A stretch of 64,000 nucleotides of DNA, from the NCBI RefSeq assembly GCF_036884845.1, contig NZ_CP145732.1, positions 5,518,001 through 5,582,000 on the forward strand. Direction: 5' to 3'. This stretch comes from Pseudomonas sp. MAG733B. Its GTDB lineage: Bacteria > Pseudomonadota > Gammaproteobacteria > Pseudomonadales > Pseudomonadaceae. Shown here piece by piece: positions 18,667 to 28,992 of this stretch (within the stretch, counting starts at the first letter, position 1; each line of letters opens with the position of its first letter). Below the pieces are notes generated by a model, which was not told the DNA's origin, did no database searches, and worked only from the letters and a program-made list of their open reading frames with translations. A program made the position numbers and the translations under genes.

Positions 18667-19796
18667 CAGATACATGCCTCGACGATGTGCCGGCCAATGT
18701 CGTCCAGGCTGTACACCGCGTCGGCGAGCTCGGCTTTGACGATCGCCATCGGCATGCCGTAGATCACGCAGCTGGCTTCATCCTGAGCCCAGATCGAACT
18801 GCCGCCCTGTTTGAGCAGGCGCGCGCCTTCGCGACCGTCGGCGCCCATGCCGGTCAAGACGACCGCCAGAACTTTGTCACCGTAGGACTTGGCCGCCGAA
18901 CCGAAGGTGATGTCCACGCACGGTTTGTAATTGAGACGTTCGTCACCCGGCAGGATTTTCACCGCGCCACGGCCGTCGATCATCATTTGCTTGCCACCCG
19001 GCGCGAGCAACGCCAGGCCCGGACGCAGGATGTCGCCATCCTCGGCTTCCTTGACGCTGATGCGGCAGAGCTTGTCCAGGCGCTCGGCGAACGCTTTGGT
19101 AAACGCAGCCGGCATGTGCTGGATCAGCACGATCGGCGCCGGGAAGTTGGCCGGCAATTGGGTCAGTACCCGTTGCAGGGCAACCGGACCGCCAGTGGAC
19201 GTTCCGATGGCAACCAGTTTGTAGGCTTTGCGTTTCGGCGCGGGCGACGACGGCGTGGCCGCGTGGGCACGTGCTGGAATCGGTGCGGGTGCCGGACGTG
19301 CAGGCGCGCTGCTGCCGTAACTGCCGATGCTCGAAGGCATTGGCGTCGGAGCGGGTGCGGCCACAGGAGCCGGAGCACTGTAAGAACTGACACGACGGTT
19401 GCTGCGCGCGATGCTGAGAATCTTCTCGCACAGCAGTTGCTTGACCTTCTCGGGGTTGCGCGAGATGTCTTCGAAATTCTTCGGCAGGAAGTCCACCGCG
19501 CCGGCGTCCAGCGCATCCAGGGTGACCCGGGCGCCTTCGTGGGTCAGCGAGGAAAACATCAAGACCGGGGTCGGACAGCGCTGCATGATGTGCCGCACTG
19601 CCGTGATGCCGTCCATCATCGGCATCTCGTAGTCCATGGTGATCACGTCCGGCTTGAGGGCCAGGGCCTGATCGATCGCCTCTTTTCCGTTGGTCGCCGT
19701 ACCGACGACCTGGATATTCGAATCCGCTGAAAGAATTTCCGAGACGCGGCGGCGGAAAAACCCCGAATCATCCACCACCAGGACTTTGACTGCCAT
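18666..19796 (-). CDS. cheB: Chemotaxis response regulator/methylesterase CheB
   Basis: A 376-residue protein. The receiver domain (residues 1-120) has phospho-acceptor Asp55 in [13 protein letters not shown] Pro/Ala-rich linker (about 135-190) is followed by the esterase domain with catalytic Ser in IGTSTGG, His in LIQHMPAAF and Asp in GMGADGREG. It removes methyl groups from receptors for adaptation. The methyltransferase cheR is not in this window. The start at 19796 ([12 protein letters not shown]) is the usual N-terminus. Confidence 0.95.
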   Translation of the reverse strand: MAVKVLVVDDSGFFRRRVSEILSADSNIQVVGTATNGKEAIDQALALKPDVITMDYEMPMMDGITAVRHIMQRCPTPVLMFSSLTHEGARVTLDALDAGAVDFLPKNFEDISRNPEKVKQLLCEKILSIARSNRRVSSYSAPAPVAAPAPTPMPSSIGSYGSSAPARPAPAPIPARAHAATPSSPAPKRKAYKLVAIGTSTGGPVALQRVLTQLPANFPAPIVLIQHMPAAFTKAFAERLDKLCRISVKEAEDGDILRPGLALLAPGGKQMMIDGRGAVKILPGDERLNYKPCVDITFGSAAKSYGDKVLAVVLTGMGADGREGARLLKQGGSSIWAQDEASCVIYGMPMAIVKAELADAVYSLDDIGRHIVEACI

Positions 19797-19845
19797 AAAC
19801 ACTCCGTTAGACGGAGCGAGGCTCAGTCGCCCCGCTCCACCAGAA

Positions 19846-22116
19846 TCAAATACGCCGTGCGGCGTAACGCTTGAGCATGCTCGGAACATCGAGAATCAGC
19901 GCGATGCGACCGTCACCGGTGATGGTGGCGCCCGACATGCCCGGGGTTCCCTGGAGCATTTTGCCCAATGGCTTGATGACCACTTCTTCCTGGCCCACCA
20001 GTTGATCGACGACGAAGCCGATCCGCTGGGTGCCCACCGAAAGGATCACTACATGGCCTTCACGCTGCTCTTCGTGAGCGGCGGAGCTGACCAGCCAGCG
20101 CTTGAGGTAGAACAACGGCAGCGCCTTGTCCCGCACGATCACCACTTCCTGGCCATCCACCACGTTGGTGGTCGACAGGTCGAGGTGGAAAATCTCGTTG
20201 ACGTTCACCAGCGGGAACGCGAACGCCTGGTTGCCGAGCATGACCATCAGCGTCGGCATGATCGCCAGGGTCAACGGTACCTTGATGACGATCTTCGATC
20301 CCTGGCCCTTGGCCGAGAAAATGTTGATCGAACCGTTGAGCTGGGAAATCTTGGTTTTCACCACGTCCATGCCCACGCCACGACCCGACACGTCGGAGAT
20401 CTCGGTCTTGGTCGAGAAGCCCGGGGCGAAGATCAGGTTGTAGCACTCGGTATCGCTCAGGCGATCGGCCGCGTCCTTGTCCATCACACCGCGTTTCACC
20501 GCGATGGAACGCAGGACGTTCGGGTCCATGCCTTTGCCGTCATCGGAGATCGACAGCAGGATGTGATCGCCCTCCTGCTCGGCTGCCAGGATGACCTTGC
20601 CGCCACGGGCCTTGCCCGAGGCTTCGCGTTCTTCCGGCGACTCGATTCCGTGGTCGACCGCGTTACGCACCAAGTGGACCAGCGGGTCGGCCAGGGCCTC
20701 GACGAGGTTCTTGTCGAGGTCGGTTTCTTCGCCGACCAGTTCCAGGTTGATCTCTTTCTTGAGCTGGCGAGCCAGATCTCGAACCAGACGCGGGAAGCGC
20801 CCGAAGACTTTCTTGATCGGTTGCATCCGGGTCTTCATGACCGCGGTTTGCAGGTCGGCCGTGACCACGTCGAGGTTCGACACCGCCTTGGACATGGCTT
20901 CATCGGCGCTGTTGGCACCGAGGCGAACCAAGCGGTTACGCACCAGCACCAATTCGCCGACCATGTTCATGATTTCGTCGAGACGCGCGGTATCGACCCG
21001 CACGGTGGTCTCGGCTTCGCTGGCCGGTTTTTCCGCCGGTGGCGCGGCCGGGGCACGGGCCGGAGCCGGTGCAGCAGCGGCGGCAGGCGCCGGTGTTTCG
21101 GCTTTCGGCTCGGGAGCCTTGGCTACCGGCTTCGGCGTCGCAGCCTTGGCGGCAGGTGCTGCAACCGAGGCGCTGGCGCCCGTTGCCGTTCCTGCCGTCG
21201 CGCCCACTTCGGTGAACTTGCCTTTGCCGTGCAATTCGTCGAGCAGCGATTCGAATTCGTGATCGCTGATCAGGTCACTACCGGCTGCAGCAGCGGCTGG
21301 CGCGGCTGGCGTCGGCACCGAAGCGATGGCCGATTCCAGCGCATCGACGGCAAAGTTACCTTTGCCGTGCAACTGGTCGAGCAGTGCTTCAAACTCGTCG
21401 TCGGTAATGTCGGAGCTATCGCCCGCAGCTTTTGGAGCCTGCGGTGCCGCAGGGGCAGCAGGTGCCACTGCATCGACGGCGAACTGGCCTTTGCCGTGCA
21501 GCTGGTCGAGCAACGACTCGAACTCGGCATCGGTGATTTCGTCGCTGGCAGCGGCATCGCTGGCAGGCGCTGGAGCAGCCGCCGGTGCCTCGGCCTGAGC
21601 CTTGACGGCGTTCAGCGAGTCCAGCAGTTGTTCGAATTCATTGTCGGTGATGTCACCCGATTCGCTTTCGGCGACAGGCTCTTCAACCACTTCGGCGACA
21701 GGTGCAGGCGCCGCCTCGTCCGCTGTTTGCGGCTCGGCCAGTCGGGCCAATGCGGCGAGCAATTCAGGCGTGGCAGCCGTGATCGGGCTGCGCTCGCGGA
21801 CTTCGCTGAACATGCTGTTCACCGCGTCCAGTGCTTCGAGAACCACGTCCATCAATTCCGAGTCGACGCGACGTTCACCCTTGCGCAGGATGTCGAACAC
21901 GTTCTCGGCGATGTGACAGCACTCCACCAGCTCGTTGAGCTGGAGGAAGCCGGCGCCCCCTTTTACAGTGTGAAAACCGCGAAAAATTGCATTGAGCAAA
22001 TCCGCATCATCCGGACGGCTTTCCAGCTCGACCAGTTGCTCGGACAGTTGCTCTAGAATCTCGCCGGCCTCAACCAGGAAATCCTGAAGGATCTCTTCAT
22101 CGGCGCCGAAGCTCAT
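19846..22116 (-). CDS. cheA: Chemotaxis histidine kinase CheA
   Basis: A 756-residue kinase. The Hpt domain has His49 ([11 protein letters not shown]). Residues about 110-370 are an Ala/Pro-rich linker carrying four copies of an acidic DEFExLLDxLHGKG motif. Dimerisation ([20 protein letters not shown]), ATPase ([26 protein letters not shown]) and CheW-like domains follow. No classical P2 domain is obvious; the repeat region takes its place and may bind CheY or ParC/ParP. The gene lies between cheZ and cheB. Confidence 0.96.
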   Translation of the reverse strand: MSFGADEEILQDFLVEAGEILEQLSEQLVELESRPDDADLLNAIFRGFHTVKGGAGFLQLNELVECCHIAENVFDILRKGERRVDSELMDVVLEALDAVNSMFSEVRERSPITAATPELLAALARLAEPQTADEAAPAPVAEVVEEPVAESESGDITDNEFEQLLDSLNAVKAQAEAPAAAPAPASDAAASDEITDAEFESLLDQLHGKGQFAVDAVAPAAPAAPQAPKAAGDSSDITDDEFEALLDQLHGKGNFAVDALESAIASVPTPAAPAAAAAGSDLISDHEFESLLDELHGKGKFTEVGATAGTATGASASVAAPAAKAATPKPVAKAPEPKAETPAPAAAAAPAPARAPAAPPAEKPASEAETTVRVDTARLDEIMNMVGELVLVRNRLVRLGANSADEAMSKAVSNLDVVTADLQTAVMKTRMQPIKKVFGRFPRLVRDLARQLKKEINLELVGEETDLDKNLVEALADPLVHLVRNAVDHGIESPEEREASGKARGGKVILAAEQEGDHILLSISDDGKGMDPNVLRSIAVKRGVMDKDAADRLSDTECYNLIFAPGFSTKTEISDVSGRGVGMDVVKTKISQLNGSINIFSAKGQGSKIVIKVPLTLAIMPTLMVMLGNQAFAFPLVNVNEIFHLDLSTTNVVDGQEVVIVRDKALPLFYLKRWLVSSAAHEEQREGHVVILSVGTQRIGFVVDQLVGQEEVVIKPLGKMLQGTPGMSGATITGDGRIALILDVPSMLKRYAARRI
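21208..21654 (-). repeat. Four-fold peptide repeat inside CheA
   Basis: Codons about 155-169, 193-214, 236-258 and 281-303 encode related units ([71 protein letters not shown]) separated by Ala/Pro linkers of 25-30 residues. The DNA of the last three copies shares long runs around the LHGKG codons. Confidence 0.9.
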
Positions 22117-22151
22117 TAATGGTGTGCTCCTAACAGAACAGGTCTAAAAAC

Positions 22152-22940
22152 CTAAAATCCAAGGCTGGATAACAAATCGTCCACATCGTCCTGACCGGAC
22201 ACAACGTCTTCTCTTTTATCGGCATGAATCTGCGGACCTTCACCCTGAGAGAGATGTTTTTGTGGATCTTTTTCTGCAAGCATCGCTTCACGGTCATGTT
22301 CGATGCCCGCAAAGCGGTCCACCTGACTGGCCATAAGCACGAGCTTGAGCAGGTTGCTCTCAACTTCGGTGACCAGTTGGGTCACTCGCTTGATCACTTG
22401 ACCTGTGAGGTCCTGATAATCCTGGGCAAGCAGGATGTCGTTGAGGTTGGTCGACACGGCGCGGTTGTCAGTGCTGCTGCGCGCCAGGAATCCGTCGACG
22501 CGACGGGCCAGCTCGCGGAACTCTTCAGCCCCGACTTCGCGACGCATGAAGCGTCCCCAATCGGTGCTCAAGGCCTGGGCTTCGTCAGCCAGGCTGTTGA
22601 CCAGCGGCGTGGCGTTTTCCACCAGATCCATGGTGCGGTTGGCCGCGGCCTCGGTCAGCTTGACCACATAACCCAGACGCTCGGTGGCGTCGGTGATCTG
22701 TGACACTTCCTCGGCTTGCGGCATGTGCGGGTCAATCTGGAAATTGACGATCGCGCTATGCAGCTCGCGGGTGAGCTTGCCCACTTCCTGATACAGGCCG
22801 CGGTCACGGGTCTGGTTGAGCTCATGGATCAATTGCACAGCATCGCCGAACTTGCCCTTTTCAAGGCTCTCGACCAGTTCGACGGCGTGTTTTTTCAGGG
22901 TCGATTCAAAATCGCCCTGCGAAGATTCGTTATGCCCCAT
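22152..22940 (-). CDS. cheZ: CheY-P phosphatase CheZ
   Basis: A 262-residue helical protein with the catalytic stretch LLAQDYQDLTGQVIKRV (active Gln) and the C-terminal CheY-binding peptide VDDLLSSLGF. It forms a long helical hairpin dimer that dephosphorylates CheY-P. The start at 22940 has a strong GGGGAG ribosome site, and the gene lies 19 bp after cheY. Confidence 0.95.
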   Translation of the reverse strand: MGHNESSQGDFESTLKKHAVELVESLEKGKFGDAVQLIHELNQTRDRGLYQEVGKLTRELHSAIVNFQIDPHMPQAEEVSQITDATERLGYVVKLTEAAANRTMDLVENATPLVNSLADEAQALSTDWGRFMRREVGAEEFRELARRVDGFLARSSTDNRAVSTNLNDILLAQDYQDLTGQVIKRVTQLVTEVESNLLKLVLMASQVDRFAGIEHDREAMLAEKDPQKHLSQGEGPQIHADKREDVVSGQDDVDDLLSSLGF

Positions 22941-22959
22941 AGCTCCCCCGTGGCGCAGT

Positions 22960-23331
22960 TCAACCGATGCGTTCGAAAATCTTCTCGATTTTTTCTTTCA
23001 ACGCCTGGGCCGTGAAGGGTTTGACCACATAGCCGTTTACACCGGCCTGGGCCGCTTCGATGATCTGCTCGCGCTTGGCTTCAGCGGTCACCATCAGCAC
23101 CGGCAGGTGCTTGAGCTTTTCATCGGCACGCACGTGGCGCAGCAGATCGATACCGGTCATGCCAGGCATGTTCCAGTCCGTTACCAGAAAGTCGATGCTC
23201 CCGCTGTTGAGAACCGGAATGGCGGTAGTGCCATCGTCGGCCTCGACCGTGTTGGTGAACCCAAGGTCACGCAACAGGTTTTTTATGATCCGCCGCATCG
23301 TTGAGAAGTCATCAACGATGAGGATTTTCAT
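22960..23331 (-). CDS. cheY: Chemotaxis response regulator CheY
   Basis: A 123-residue single receiver domain with the acid pair Asp7-Asp8, phospho-acceptor Asp52 ([11 protein letters not shown]), switch Thr in LMVTAEA and Lys in VVKPFTA. Phosphorylated CheY binds FliM to change motor rotation. The start at 23331 ([10 protein letters not shown]) is chosen over a longer upstream frame because of its normal length. Confidence 0.96.
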   Translation of the reverse strand: MKILIVDDFSTMRRIIKNLLRDLGFTNTVEADDGTTAIPVLNSGSIDFLVTDWNMPGMTGIDLLRHVRADEKLKHLPVLMVTAEAKREQIIEAAQAGVNGYVVKPFTAQALKEKIEKIFERIG

Positions 23332-23497
23332 GTTCTTGTCCAATTCGACCTCCAAGCAGACTAAAACGCGCCCAGCACCTGGACGCGCCATTTCAATCAA
23401 TCTGGCAAAACACTCGATGACTGTCTGGAGTACAGCGGATCGAGACCGGCGCGGTTCATCACCCCACCAGCCACGTCACAGTGCCCCCACACTGCCT

Positions 23498-24238
23498 TCA
23501 GCGCGCTCGCCACTCTCCCAAACGCCCCCGCAAACGGGCCGCGCACTGGCTGTGTAACTGGCTGACCCGAGACTCGCTGACTCCCAGGACCTCACCGATT
23601 TCCTTGAGATTCAACTCTTCGTCGTAGTACAGCGCCAACACCAGTCGCTCACGCTCCGGCAAATTGGCAATCGCGTCCGTCAGCGCCGCCTGGAAGCGTT
23701 CATCTTCCAGATCGCGTGACGGCTCGAGATGAGCACTCGCGCCATCCTCGTGCAGCCCTTCGTGTTCGCCGTCCTGCAACAGATCGTCGAAACTGAATAA
23801 CCGGCTGCCCAGGGTGTCGTTCAAAATCCCGTAATAATCGTCGAGACTCAATTGGAGTTCGGCCGCAACTTCGTGATCTTTAGCGTCACGGCCGGTTTTA
23901 GCTTCAATCGAGCGAATGGCGTCGCTGACCATGCGGGTATTGCGGTGGACCGAACGTGGCGCCCAGTCCCCCTTGCGCACTTCATCGAGCATGGCGCCGC
24001 GGATGCGGATGCCCGCGTACGTCTCGAAACTCGCGCCTTTGCTGGCGTCGTATTTGGTGGAGACTTCCAGCAGGCCGATCATCCCGGCCTGGATCAAATC
24101 TTCGACCTGGACACTGGCCGGCAGACGCGCCAGCAAGTGATAGGCAATGCGTTTGACCAGCGGCGCATAACGCTCGATCAGCTCGTACTGCGCATCGCGT
24201 GCCGACTTCTTGTAGAGGTTGTAGCCGCTGGCTGTCAT
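23498..24238 (-). CDS. fliA: Flagellar sigma-28 factor FliA (RpoF)
   Basis: A 246-residue sigma factor. Region 2 (LVKRIAYHLLARLPASVQVEDLIQAGMIGLLE ... GIRIRGAMLDEVRKGDWAPRSV), region 3 and region 4 (LPERERLVLALYYDEELNLKEIGEVLGVSESRVSQLHSQ) are all present. It drives late flagellar genes such as fliC. The ATG at 24238 overlaps the fleN stop (ATGA). Confidence 0.96.
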   Translation of the reverse strand: MTASGYNLYKKSARDAQYELIERYAPLVKRIAYHLLARLPASVQVEDLIQAGMIGLLEVSTKYDASKGASFETYAGIRIRGAMLDEVRKGDWAPRSVHRNTRMVSDAIRSIEAKTGRDAKDHEVAAELQLSLDDYYGILNDTLGSRLFSFDDLLQDGEHEGLHEDGASAHLEPSRDLEDERFQAALTDAIANLPERERLVLALYYDEELNLKEIGEVLGVSESRVSQLHSQCAARLRGRLGEWRAR

Positions 24239-25065
24239 AGAACCGGTCCTGCCGTTTGTTGCACGAGGCGCTCGACGAAGAATTCCAGATGCCCGCGCGG
24301 GTTGGCAGGCAGCGGCCAGGTGTCGACCTTCTGTGCGATCGCCTTGAACGCCAGCGAGCACTTGGAGCGCGGGAAGGCTTCGTAGACGGCACGTTGTTTC
24401 TGCACGGCCTTGCGCACGCTTTCGTCGTAAGGCACGGCGCCGACGTATTGCAGGGCAACGTCGAGGAAGCGATCGGTGACCTTGGTCAACTTGGCGAACA
24501 GGTTGCGTCCTTCCTGCGGGCTCTGGGCCATGTTGGCCAGGACGCGGAAGCGGTTCATGCCGTAGTCGCGGTTAAGCAGTTTGATCAGCGCGTAGGCGTC
24601 GGTGATCGAAGTCGGCTCGTCGCAGACCACCAGCAACACTTCCTGGGCCGCGCGAACGAAACTGACTACCGAGTCACCAATACCCGCAGCGGTGTCGATC
24701 ACCAGCACGTCGAGGTTGTCGCCGATGTCGCTGAAGGCCTGGATCAGGCCGGCGTGCTGCGCCGGGCTCAAATGAACCATGCTCTGGGTGCCGGACGCGG
24801 CCGGAACGATGCGGATGCCGCCGGGGCCCTGCAACAGGACGTCGCGCAGCTCGCAGCGGCCTTCGATCACGTCGGCCAGGGTACGTTTGGGTGTCAGCCC
24901 CAGCAGAACGTCGACGTTCGCCAGTCCCAGGTCGGCGTCCAGCAGCATGACGCGCCGGCCAAGCTCAGCCAAAGCCAGGGACAAGTTCACTGACACGTTA
25001 GTTTTCCCGACGCCACCTTTGCCGCCGGTCACCGCGATCACCTGTACGGGATGCATGCTGCCCAT
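24235..25065 (-). CDS. fleN: Flagellar number regulator FleN (FlhG)
   Basis: A 276-residue MinD/ParA-type ATPase with Walker A TGGKGGVGKTNVSVNL, Walker A' LLDADLGLANVDVLLGL and VLVIDTAAGIGDSV. It binds FleQ and lowers its activity, keeping flagella to one per pole, and counters FlhF. A second ATG at 25056 is possible. It lies between flhF and fliA, as in other pseudomonads. Confidence 0.95.
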   Translation of the reverse strand: MGSMHPVQVIAVTGGKGGVGKTNVSVNLSLALAELGRRVMLLDADLGLANVDVLLGLTPKRTLADVIEGRCELRDVLLQGPGGIRIVPAASGTQSMVHLSPAQHAGLIQAFSDIGDNLDVLVIDTAAGIGDSVVSFVRAAQEVLLVVCDEPTSITDAYALIKLLNRDYGMNRFRVLANMAQSPQEGRNLFAKLTKVTDRFLDVALQYVGAVPYDESVRKAVQKQRAVYEAFPRSKCSLAFKAIAQKVDTWPLPANPRGHLEFFVERLVQQTAGPVL

Positions 25066-25181
25066 GTTATTTCTTTACCTTGTCTTGCATAGACGGAGGC
25101 CACATTACTGGCTGCGCGTTCGCAAACGGAACAATGCATGGCAGACCATCGATGTAGGTACAAAAACTATTCATTGTTACC

Positions 25182-26507
25182 TCAGCCTACCTGCTTGGTG
25201 GGGCTGTGGTAGATATCAGCGAACATGTCAGCCATGGCTTCTTCGCTGGGCTCTTCCTGCATTTGCACGCTAACGGCGCGACTGACCAGTTGATGACGGC
25301 GCGGCAGATGCAAATCATCCGGAATCCGCGGGCCGTCGGTCAGGTAGGCCACCGGCAATTCATGGCTGATGGCCAGGCTCAACACCTCGCCCAGACTCGC
25401 CGTTTCATCCAGTTTAGTCAGGATGCAGCCAGCTAGCCCGCAGCGCTTGTAACTGTGATAAGCGGCCGTCAGCACCTGCTTCTGGCTGGTGGTTGCCAGG
25501 ACCAGATAATTTTTGGAACGGATGCCACGCCCGGCCAGGCTTTCGAGCTGCATGCGCAGCGCCGGATCACTGGCTTGCAGGCCGGCGGTATCGATCAGTA
25601 CGACGCGTTTGCGCAGCAGTGGTTCCAACGCCTGCACCAGCGATTGGCCCGGATCGACATGGGTCACCGACACATTGAGAATCCGACCAAGGGTCTTGAG
25701 CTGCTCCTGGGCACCAATACGGTAGCTGTCCATGCTCACCAGCGCGATGTTTTGCGCGCCGTACTTGAGCACGTAGCGGGCAGCCAGCTTGGCCAGGGTG
25801 GTGGTCTTGCCCATGCCGGCAGGGCCGACCATGGCAATCACGCCGCCCTCTTCCAGCGGCTCGACTTCCGGGGTAGCAATCATCCGCGCCAGGTGCGCGA
25901 GCAGCATGCGCCAGGCCTGACGAGGTTCTTCGATATCGGAAATCATCGCCAGCAAGTCGCGCGACAACGGGCCGGACAGGCCGATGCGTTGCAGGCGACG
26001 CCAGAGATTGGCCTGGGCCGGACGGCTGCCTTGCAGCTGATTCCACGCCAGAGAGCCGAGCTGGACTTCCATCAGTTCGCGCAAGCTGTTGAGCTCGAAA
26101 CGCATCGAGTCGAATGCACGCGAGTCGACAGCCGCTGCAGCAGCAGGCGCTGGCGACGGGCGCCGTGGCTCGGCGTAAGTCGGCTCGATGAGCGGTTCGG
26201 CGGCGGTCAATGGCAGGCCGGCGAACAACTGGCGATTGGTGGCGTTGTCGCTCTCGCCATCGCTGCGCAGGCTCAATTCGGCCTGGGCGGTGACGATCCG
26301 CGACTGAGTCTTGCGCAGCTCGTCTTCGAGTTCCATGTTCGGAACGCGCGGAGCCAGCGCCGACAGTTTGTAATCCAAGGCAGCCGTCAGCTCGACACCA
26401 CCGGCGATCCGGCGGTTGCCAATAATGGCGGCATCGGCGCCCAGCTCATCACGAACCAGTTTCATGGCCTGACGCATATCGGCGGCGAAAAAACGCTTAA
26501 CTTGCAT
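25182..26507 (-). CDS. flhF: Flagellar placement GTPase FlhF
   Basis: A 441-residue SRP-type GTPase. The N-terminal B domain (MQVKRFFAADMRQAMKLVRDE) and a variable linker precede the N and G domains with G1 GPAGMGKTTTLAKLAARY, DTAG (in VLIDTAGLQASD) and TKLDE. It recruits early flagellar parts to the pole. It starts 11 bp after flhA, so the two are one operon. A 116-bp gap to fleN shows no clear promoter. Confidence 0.95.
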   Translation of the reverse strand: MQVKRFFAADMRQAMKLVRDELGADAAIIGNRRIAGGVELTAALDYKLSALAPRVPNMELEDELRKTQSRIVTAQAELSLRSDGESDNATNRQLFAGLPLTAAEPLIEPTYAEPRRPSPAPAAAAAVDSRAFDSMRFELNSLRELMEVQLGSLAWNQLQGSRPAQANLWRRLQRIGLSGPLSRDLLAMISDIEEPRQAWRMLLAHLARMIATPEVEPLEEGGVIAMVGPAGMGKTTTLAKLAARYVLKYGAQNIALVSMDSYRIGAQEQLKTLGRILNVSVTHVDPGQSLVQALEPLLRKRVVLIDTAGLQASDPALRMQLESLAGRGIRSKNYLVLATTSQKQVLTAAYHSYKRCGLAGCILTKLDETASLGEVLSLAISHELPVAYLTDGPRIPDDLHLPRRHQLVSRAVSVQMQEEPSEEAMADMFADIYHSPTKQVG

Positions 26508-26518
26508 AAACCACTACC

Positions 26519-28648
26519 TCAGCCGTTGGGCCCTACTGTCGCAACGATGGTCACTTGCTTGTTGTCAGGTATTTCCTGGTAGGCCAGCACATGCAGCCCC
26601 GGGACTGCCAGTCGGCCAAAACGCGAGAGCATCGCGCGAACCGGACCGGCCACCAGCAGGATCACCGGTTGACCTTGCATCTCCTGACGTTGCGCTGCAT
26701 CGATCAATGAACGCTGCAGCTTCTCAGCCATGCTTGGCTCCAGCAGAACACCCTCTTCCGAGCCTTGTCCTGCCTTCTGCAGACTATTGAGCAATATTTG
26801 TTCCAACCTTGGCTCCAGCGTGATCACTGGCAGCTCGGAGTCAGTGCCTACAATGCTTTGCACGATTGCGCGGCTTACGCCGACGCGCACCGCAGCCACC
26901 AATGCGGCGGTATCTTGACTCTTGGAAGCGTTGTTAGCGATGGCTTCGGCAATGCTGCGAATGTCGCGCACCGGCACCTGTTCGGCCAACAGCGCTTGCA
27001 GAACCTTGAGCAGTTGCGACAGAGACAGCACACCCGGCACCAGCTCTTCGGCCAGTTTCGGTGAGTTTTTCGCCAGCAATTGCATGAGTTGCTGCACTTC
27101 CTCGTGGCCGATCAGCTCACTGGAGTGCTTGTACAGAATCTGGTTCAAGTGGGTGGCCACCACGGTACTGGCATCGACCACGGTATAGCCAAGCGATTGC
27201 GCCTGGGCGCGCTGGCTGATTTCGATCCATACCGCCTCCAGGCCGAAAGCCGGATCTTTGGCGGTAATGCCGTTGAGCGTGCCGTAGACCTGCCCCGGGT
27301 TGATCGCCAGCTCGCGATCCGGGTAAATCTCCGCTTCGGCGAGGATCACGCCCATCAGGGTCAGGCGATAGGCGCTCGGCGCCAGGTCGAGGTTGTCGCG
27401 GATGTGCACGGTCGGCATGAGGAAGCCCAGGTCCTGGGACAGCTTCTTGCGCACACCCTTGATCCGCGCCAGCAATTGCCCGCCCTGGTTGCGGTCCACC
27501 AATGGAATCAGGCGGTAACCCACTTCCAGGCCGATCATGTCGATCGGCGTCACGTCATCCCAGCCCAGCTCTTTGGTTTCCTGGGCACGGGCCGGCGATG
27601 GCAGCAATTCCTGCTGTCGCTTGACCTCTTGCAGGGCCTGGACCTTGACGATGTTCTGCTTGCGCCAGAACAGGTAGGCGCCGCCAGCCGCCAGGGCTGC
27701 CATGCTCAGGAAGGAGAAGTGCGGCATGCCAGGCACTAGACCCATCACCGCCATCAAACCCGCCGAAACGGCCAACGCTTTTGGCGAGGCAAACATCTGG
27801 CGATTGATCTGCTTGCCCATGTCTTCCGAACCGGAAGCACGGGTCACCATGATCGCGGCGGCAGTGGACAACAGCAGTGATGGCAATTGCGCCACCAAAC
27901 CGTCACCAATGGTCAGCAAGGCGTACACCTTGCCGGCGTCGGCAAAGCTCATGTTGTGCTGGAAGATACCAACGGCCATGCCGCCGATCAGGTTGATGAA
28001 CAGAATCAGCAAACCGGCGATGGCGTCACCGCGCACGAACTTGCTGGCACCGTCCATGGAACCGTAGAACTCGGCTTCCTGGGCCACTTCCGAACGGCGG
28101 GACTTGGCCTGGTTCTGGTCGATCAGGCCGGCGTTGAGGTCGGCGTCGATGGCCATTTGTTTGCCGGGCATTGCATCGAGGGTGAAACGCGCGCTCACCT
28201 CGGAAATCCGCCCGGCACCCTTGGTCACCACGACGAAGTTGATGATCATCAAAATCGCGAAAACCACGATACCCACCACGTAGTTACCGCCGATCACCAC
28301 CTCACCGAAGGCCTGGATCACCTTACCGGCAGCGGCATGGCCGTCCTGACCGTGGAGCATCACCACCCGCGTGGAAGCCACGTTCAACGCCAGCCGCAGC
28401 AACGTTGCCACCAGCAGAATGGTCGGGAACACCGCAAAATCCAGCGGCCGCAGGGCGTACACGCAGACCAGCAACACCACAATCGACAGGGCAATGTTGA
28501 AGGTGAAAAACACGTCGAGCAGGAACGGCGGAATCGGCAACATCATCATTGCCAACATGACCAGCAGCAACAGCGGCACGCCCAGATTGCCTCGACTGAG
28601 GTCTGCCATGTTCGTGCGGGCACTGTTGATTAACTGAGAGCGATCCAC
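26519..28648 (-). CDS. flhA: Flagellar export gate protein FlhA
   Basis: A 709-residue protein. Residues about 20-340 hold eight membrane segments and the conserved FHIPEP-region (SARFTLDAMPGKQMAIDADLNAGLI). The rest is the cytoplasmic domain that forms the nonameric export ring and binds chaperone-substrate complexes. It is separated from flhB by the RHS insertion region described here; upstream is a candidate RpoN site. Confidence 0.96.
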   Translation of the reverse strand: MDRSQLINSARTNMADLSRGNLGVPLLLLVMLAMMMLPIPPFLLDVFFTFNIALSIVVLLVCVYALRPLDFAVFPTILLVATLLRLALNVASTRVVMLHGQDGHAAAGKVIQAFGEVVIGGNYVVGIVVFAILMIINFVVVTKGAGRISEVSARFTLDAMPGKQMAIDADLNAGLIDQNQAKSRRSEVAQEAEFYGSMDGASKFVRGDAIAGLLILFINLIGGMAVGIFQHNMSFADAGKVYALLTIGDGLVAQLPSLLLSTAAAIMVTRASGSEDMGKQINRQMFASPKALAVSAGLMAVMGLVPGMPHFSFLSMAALAAGGAYLFWRKQNIVKVQALQEVKRQQELLPSPARAQETKELGWDDVTPIDMIGLEVGYRLIPLVDRNQGGQLLARIKGVRKKLSQDLGFLMPTVHIRDNLDLAPSAYRLTLMGVILAEAEIYPDRELAINPGQVYGTLNGITAKDPAFGLEAVWIEISQRAQAQSLGYTVVDASTVVATHLNQILYKHSSELIGHEEVQQLMQLLAKNSPKLAEELVPGVLSLSQLLKVLQALLAEQVPVRDIRSIAEAIANNASKSQDTAALVAAVRVGVSRAIVQSIVGTDSELPVITLEPRLEQILLNSLQKAGQGSEEGVLLEPSMAEKLQRSLIDAAQRQEMQGQPVILLVAGPVRAMLSRFGRLAVPGLHVLAYQEIPDNKQVTIVATVGPNG

Positions 28649-28709
28649 CGGTATTCCCCGTTCCTTTGAAGCAAACTTTTGACGCCTGAAGCAGGCTCGG
28701 GGCGGCTAT

Positions 28710-28725
28710 TGCAAGAAGCCTTCCA
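28710..28725 (-). promoter_or_regulatory. Candidate RpoN (sigma-54) promoter of flhA
   Basis: On the minus strand TGGAAG-GCTTC-TTGCA keeps the -24 GG and -12 GC at the right spacing, with two mismatches to TGGCAC-N5-TTGCA. The distance to the flhA ATG is about 60 bp. Confidence 0.6.
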
Positions 28726-28773
28726 ACTTTTGGATTTGAGGATGCAGCGGTGGCCAGTGCGGCCTGTGGAGAT

Positions 28774-28869
28774 CCCTGTAGGAGCGAGCCTGTTCGCGAT
28801 GACGTCGGCACAGCGAGTACGTACGTTGGCTTACCCACTGCTATCGCGAGCAAGCTCGCTCCTACAGGG
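28774..28869. repeat. REP pair upstream of flhA and the first RHS gene
   Basis: CCTGTAGGAGCGAGCCTG and its inverted partner AGCAAGCTCGCTCCTACAGG flank a 45-bp spacer. The element lies in the divergent gap between flhA and the first RHS gene. Confidence 0.9.
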
Positions 28870-28918
28870 TTAGCGGTGTCCAGACTTGTAACTGATCGAG
28901 CCATACAGCGCACCGAAC

Positions 28919-28934
28919 CTATCAGTTCTGATAG
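28919..28934. promoter_or_regulatory. Palindrome CTATCAG-TT-CTGATAG upstream of RHS gene 1
   Basis: Perfect 7-bp arms around TT, 58 bp before the RHS start. The same 16 bases occur before the second RHS gene (30328-30343), and each is followed 16 bp later by the shared block TCCGCCGATACTCAAGCTT. Conservation amid diverged flanks suggests an operator or promoter element; the factor is unknown. Confidence 0.6.
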
Positions 28935-28992
28935 TACCGAGCCGGCAAAAATCCGCCGATACTCAAGCTTCCCCGAATCTGGAGTAGGCTCC

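Noticed and set aside
19690..22056. 788-codon plus-strand open frame opposite cheA and cheB
   Set aside because: Antisense to intact cheA/cheB with all catalytic motifs; the product is repetitive and resembles no protein.
23332..23497. Search for a sigma-28 promoter between fliA and cheY
   Set aside because: No GCCGATAA-like element with a suitable -35 was found, so cheYZAB may rely on read-through or a promoter I cannot recognise.
28750..28992. N-terminal extension of RHS gene 1
   Set aside because: The extra codons run through a REP pair, and the second RHS gene aligns from the ATG at 28993.
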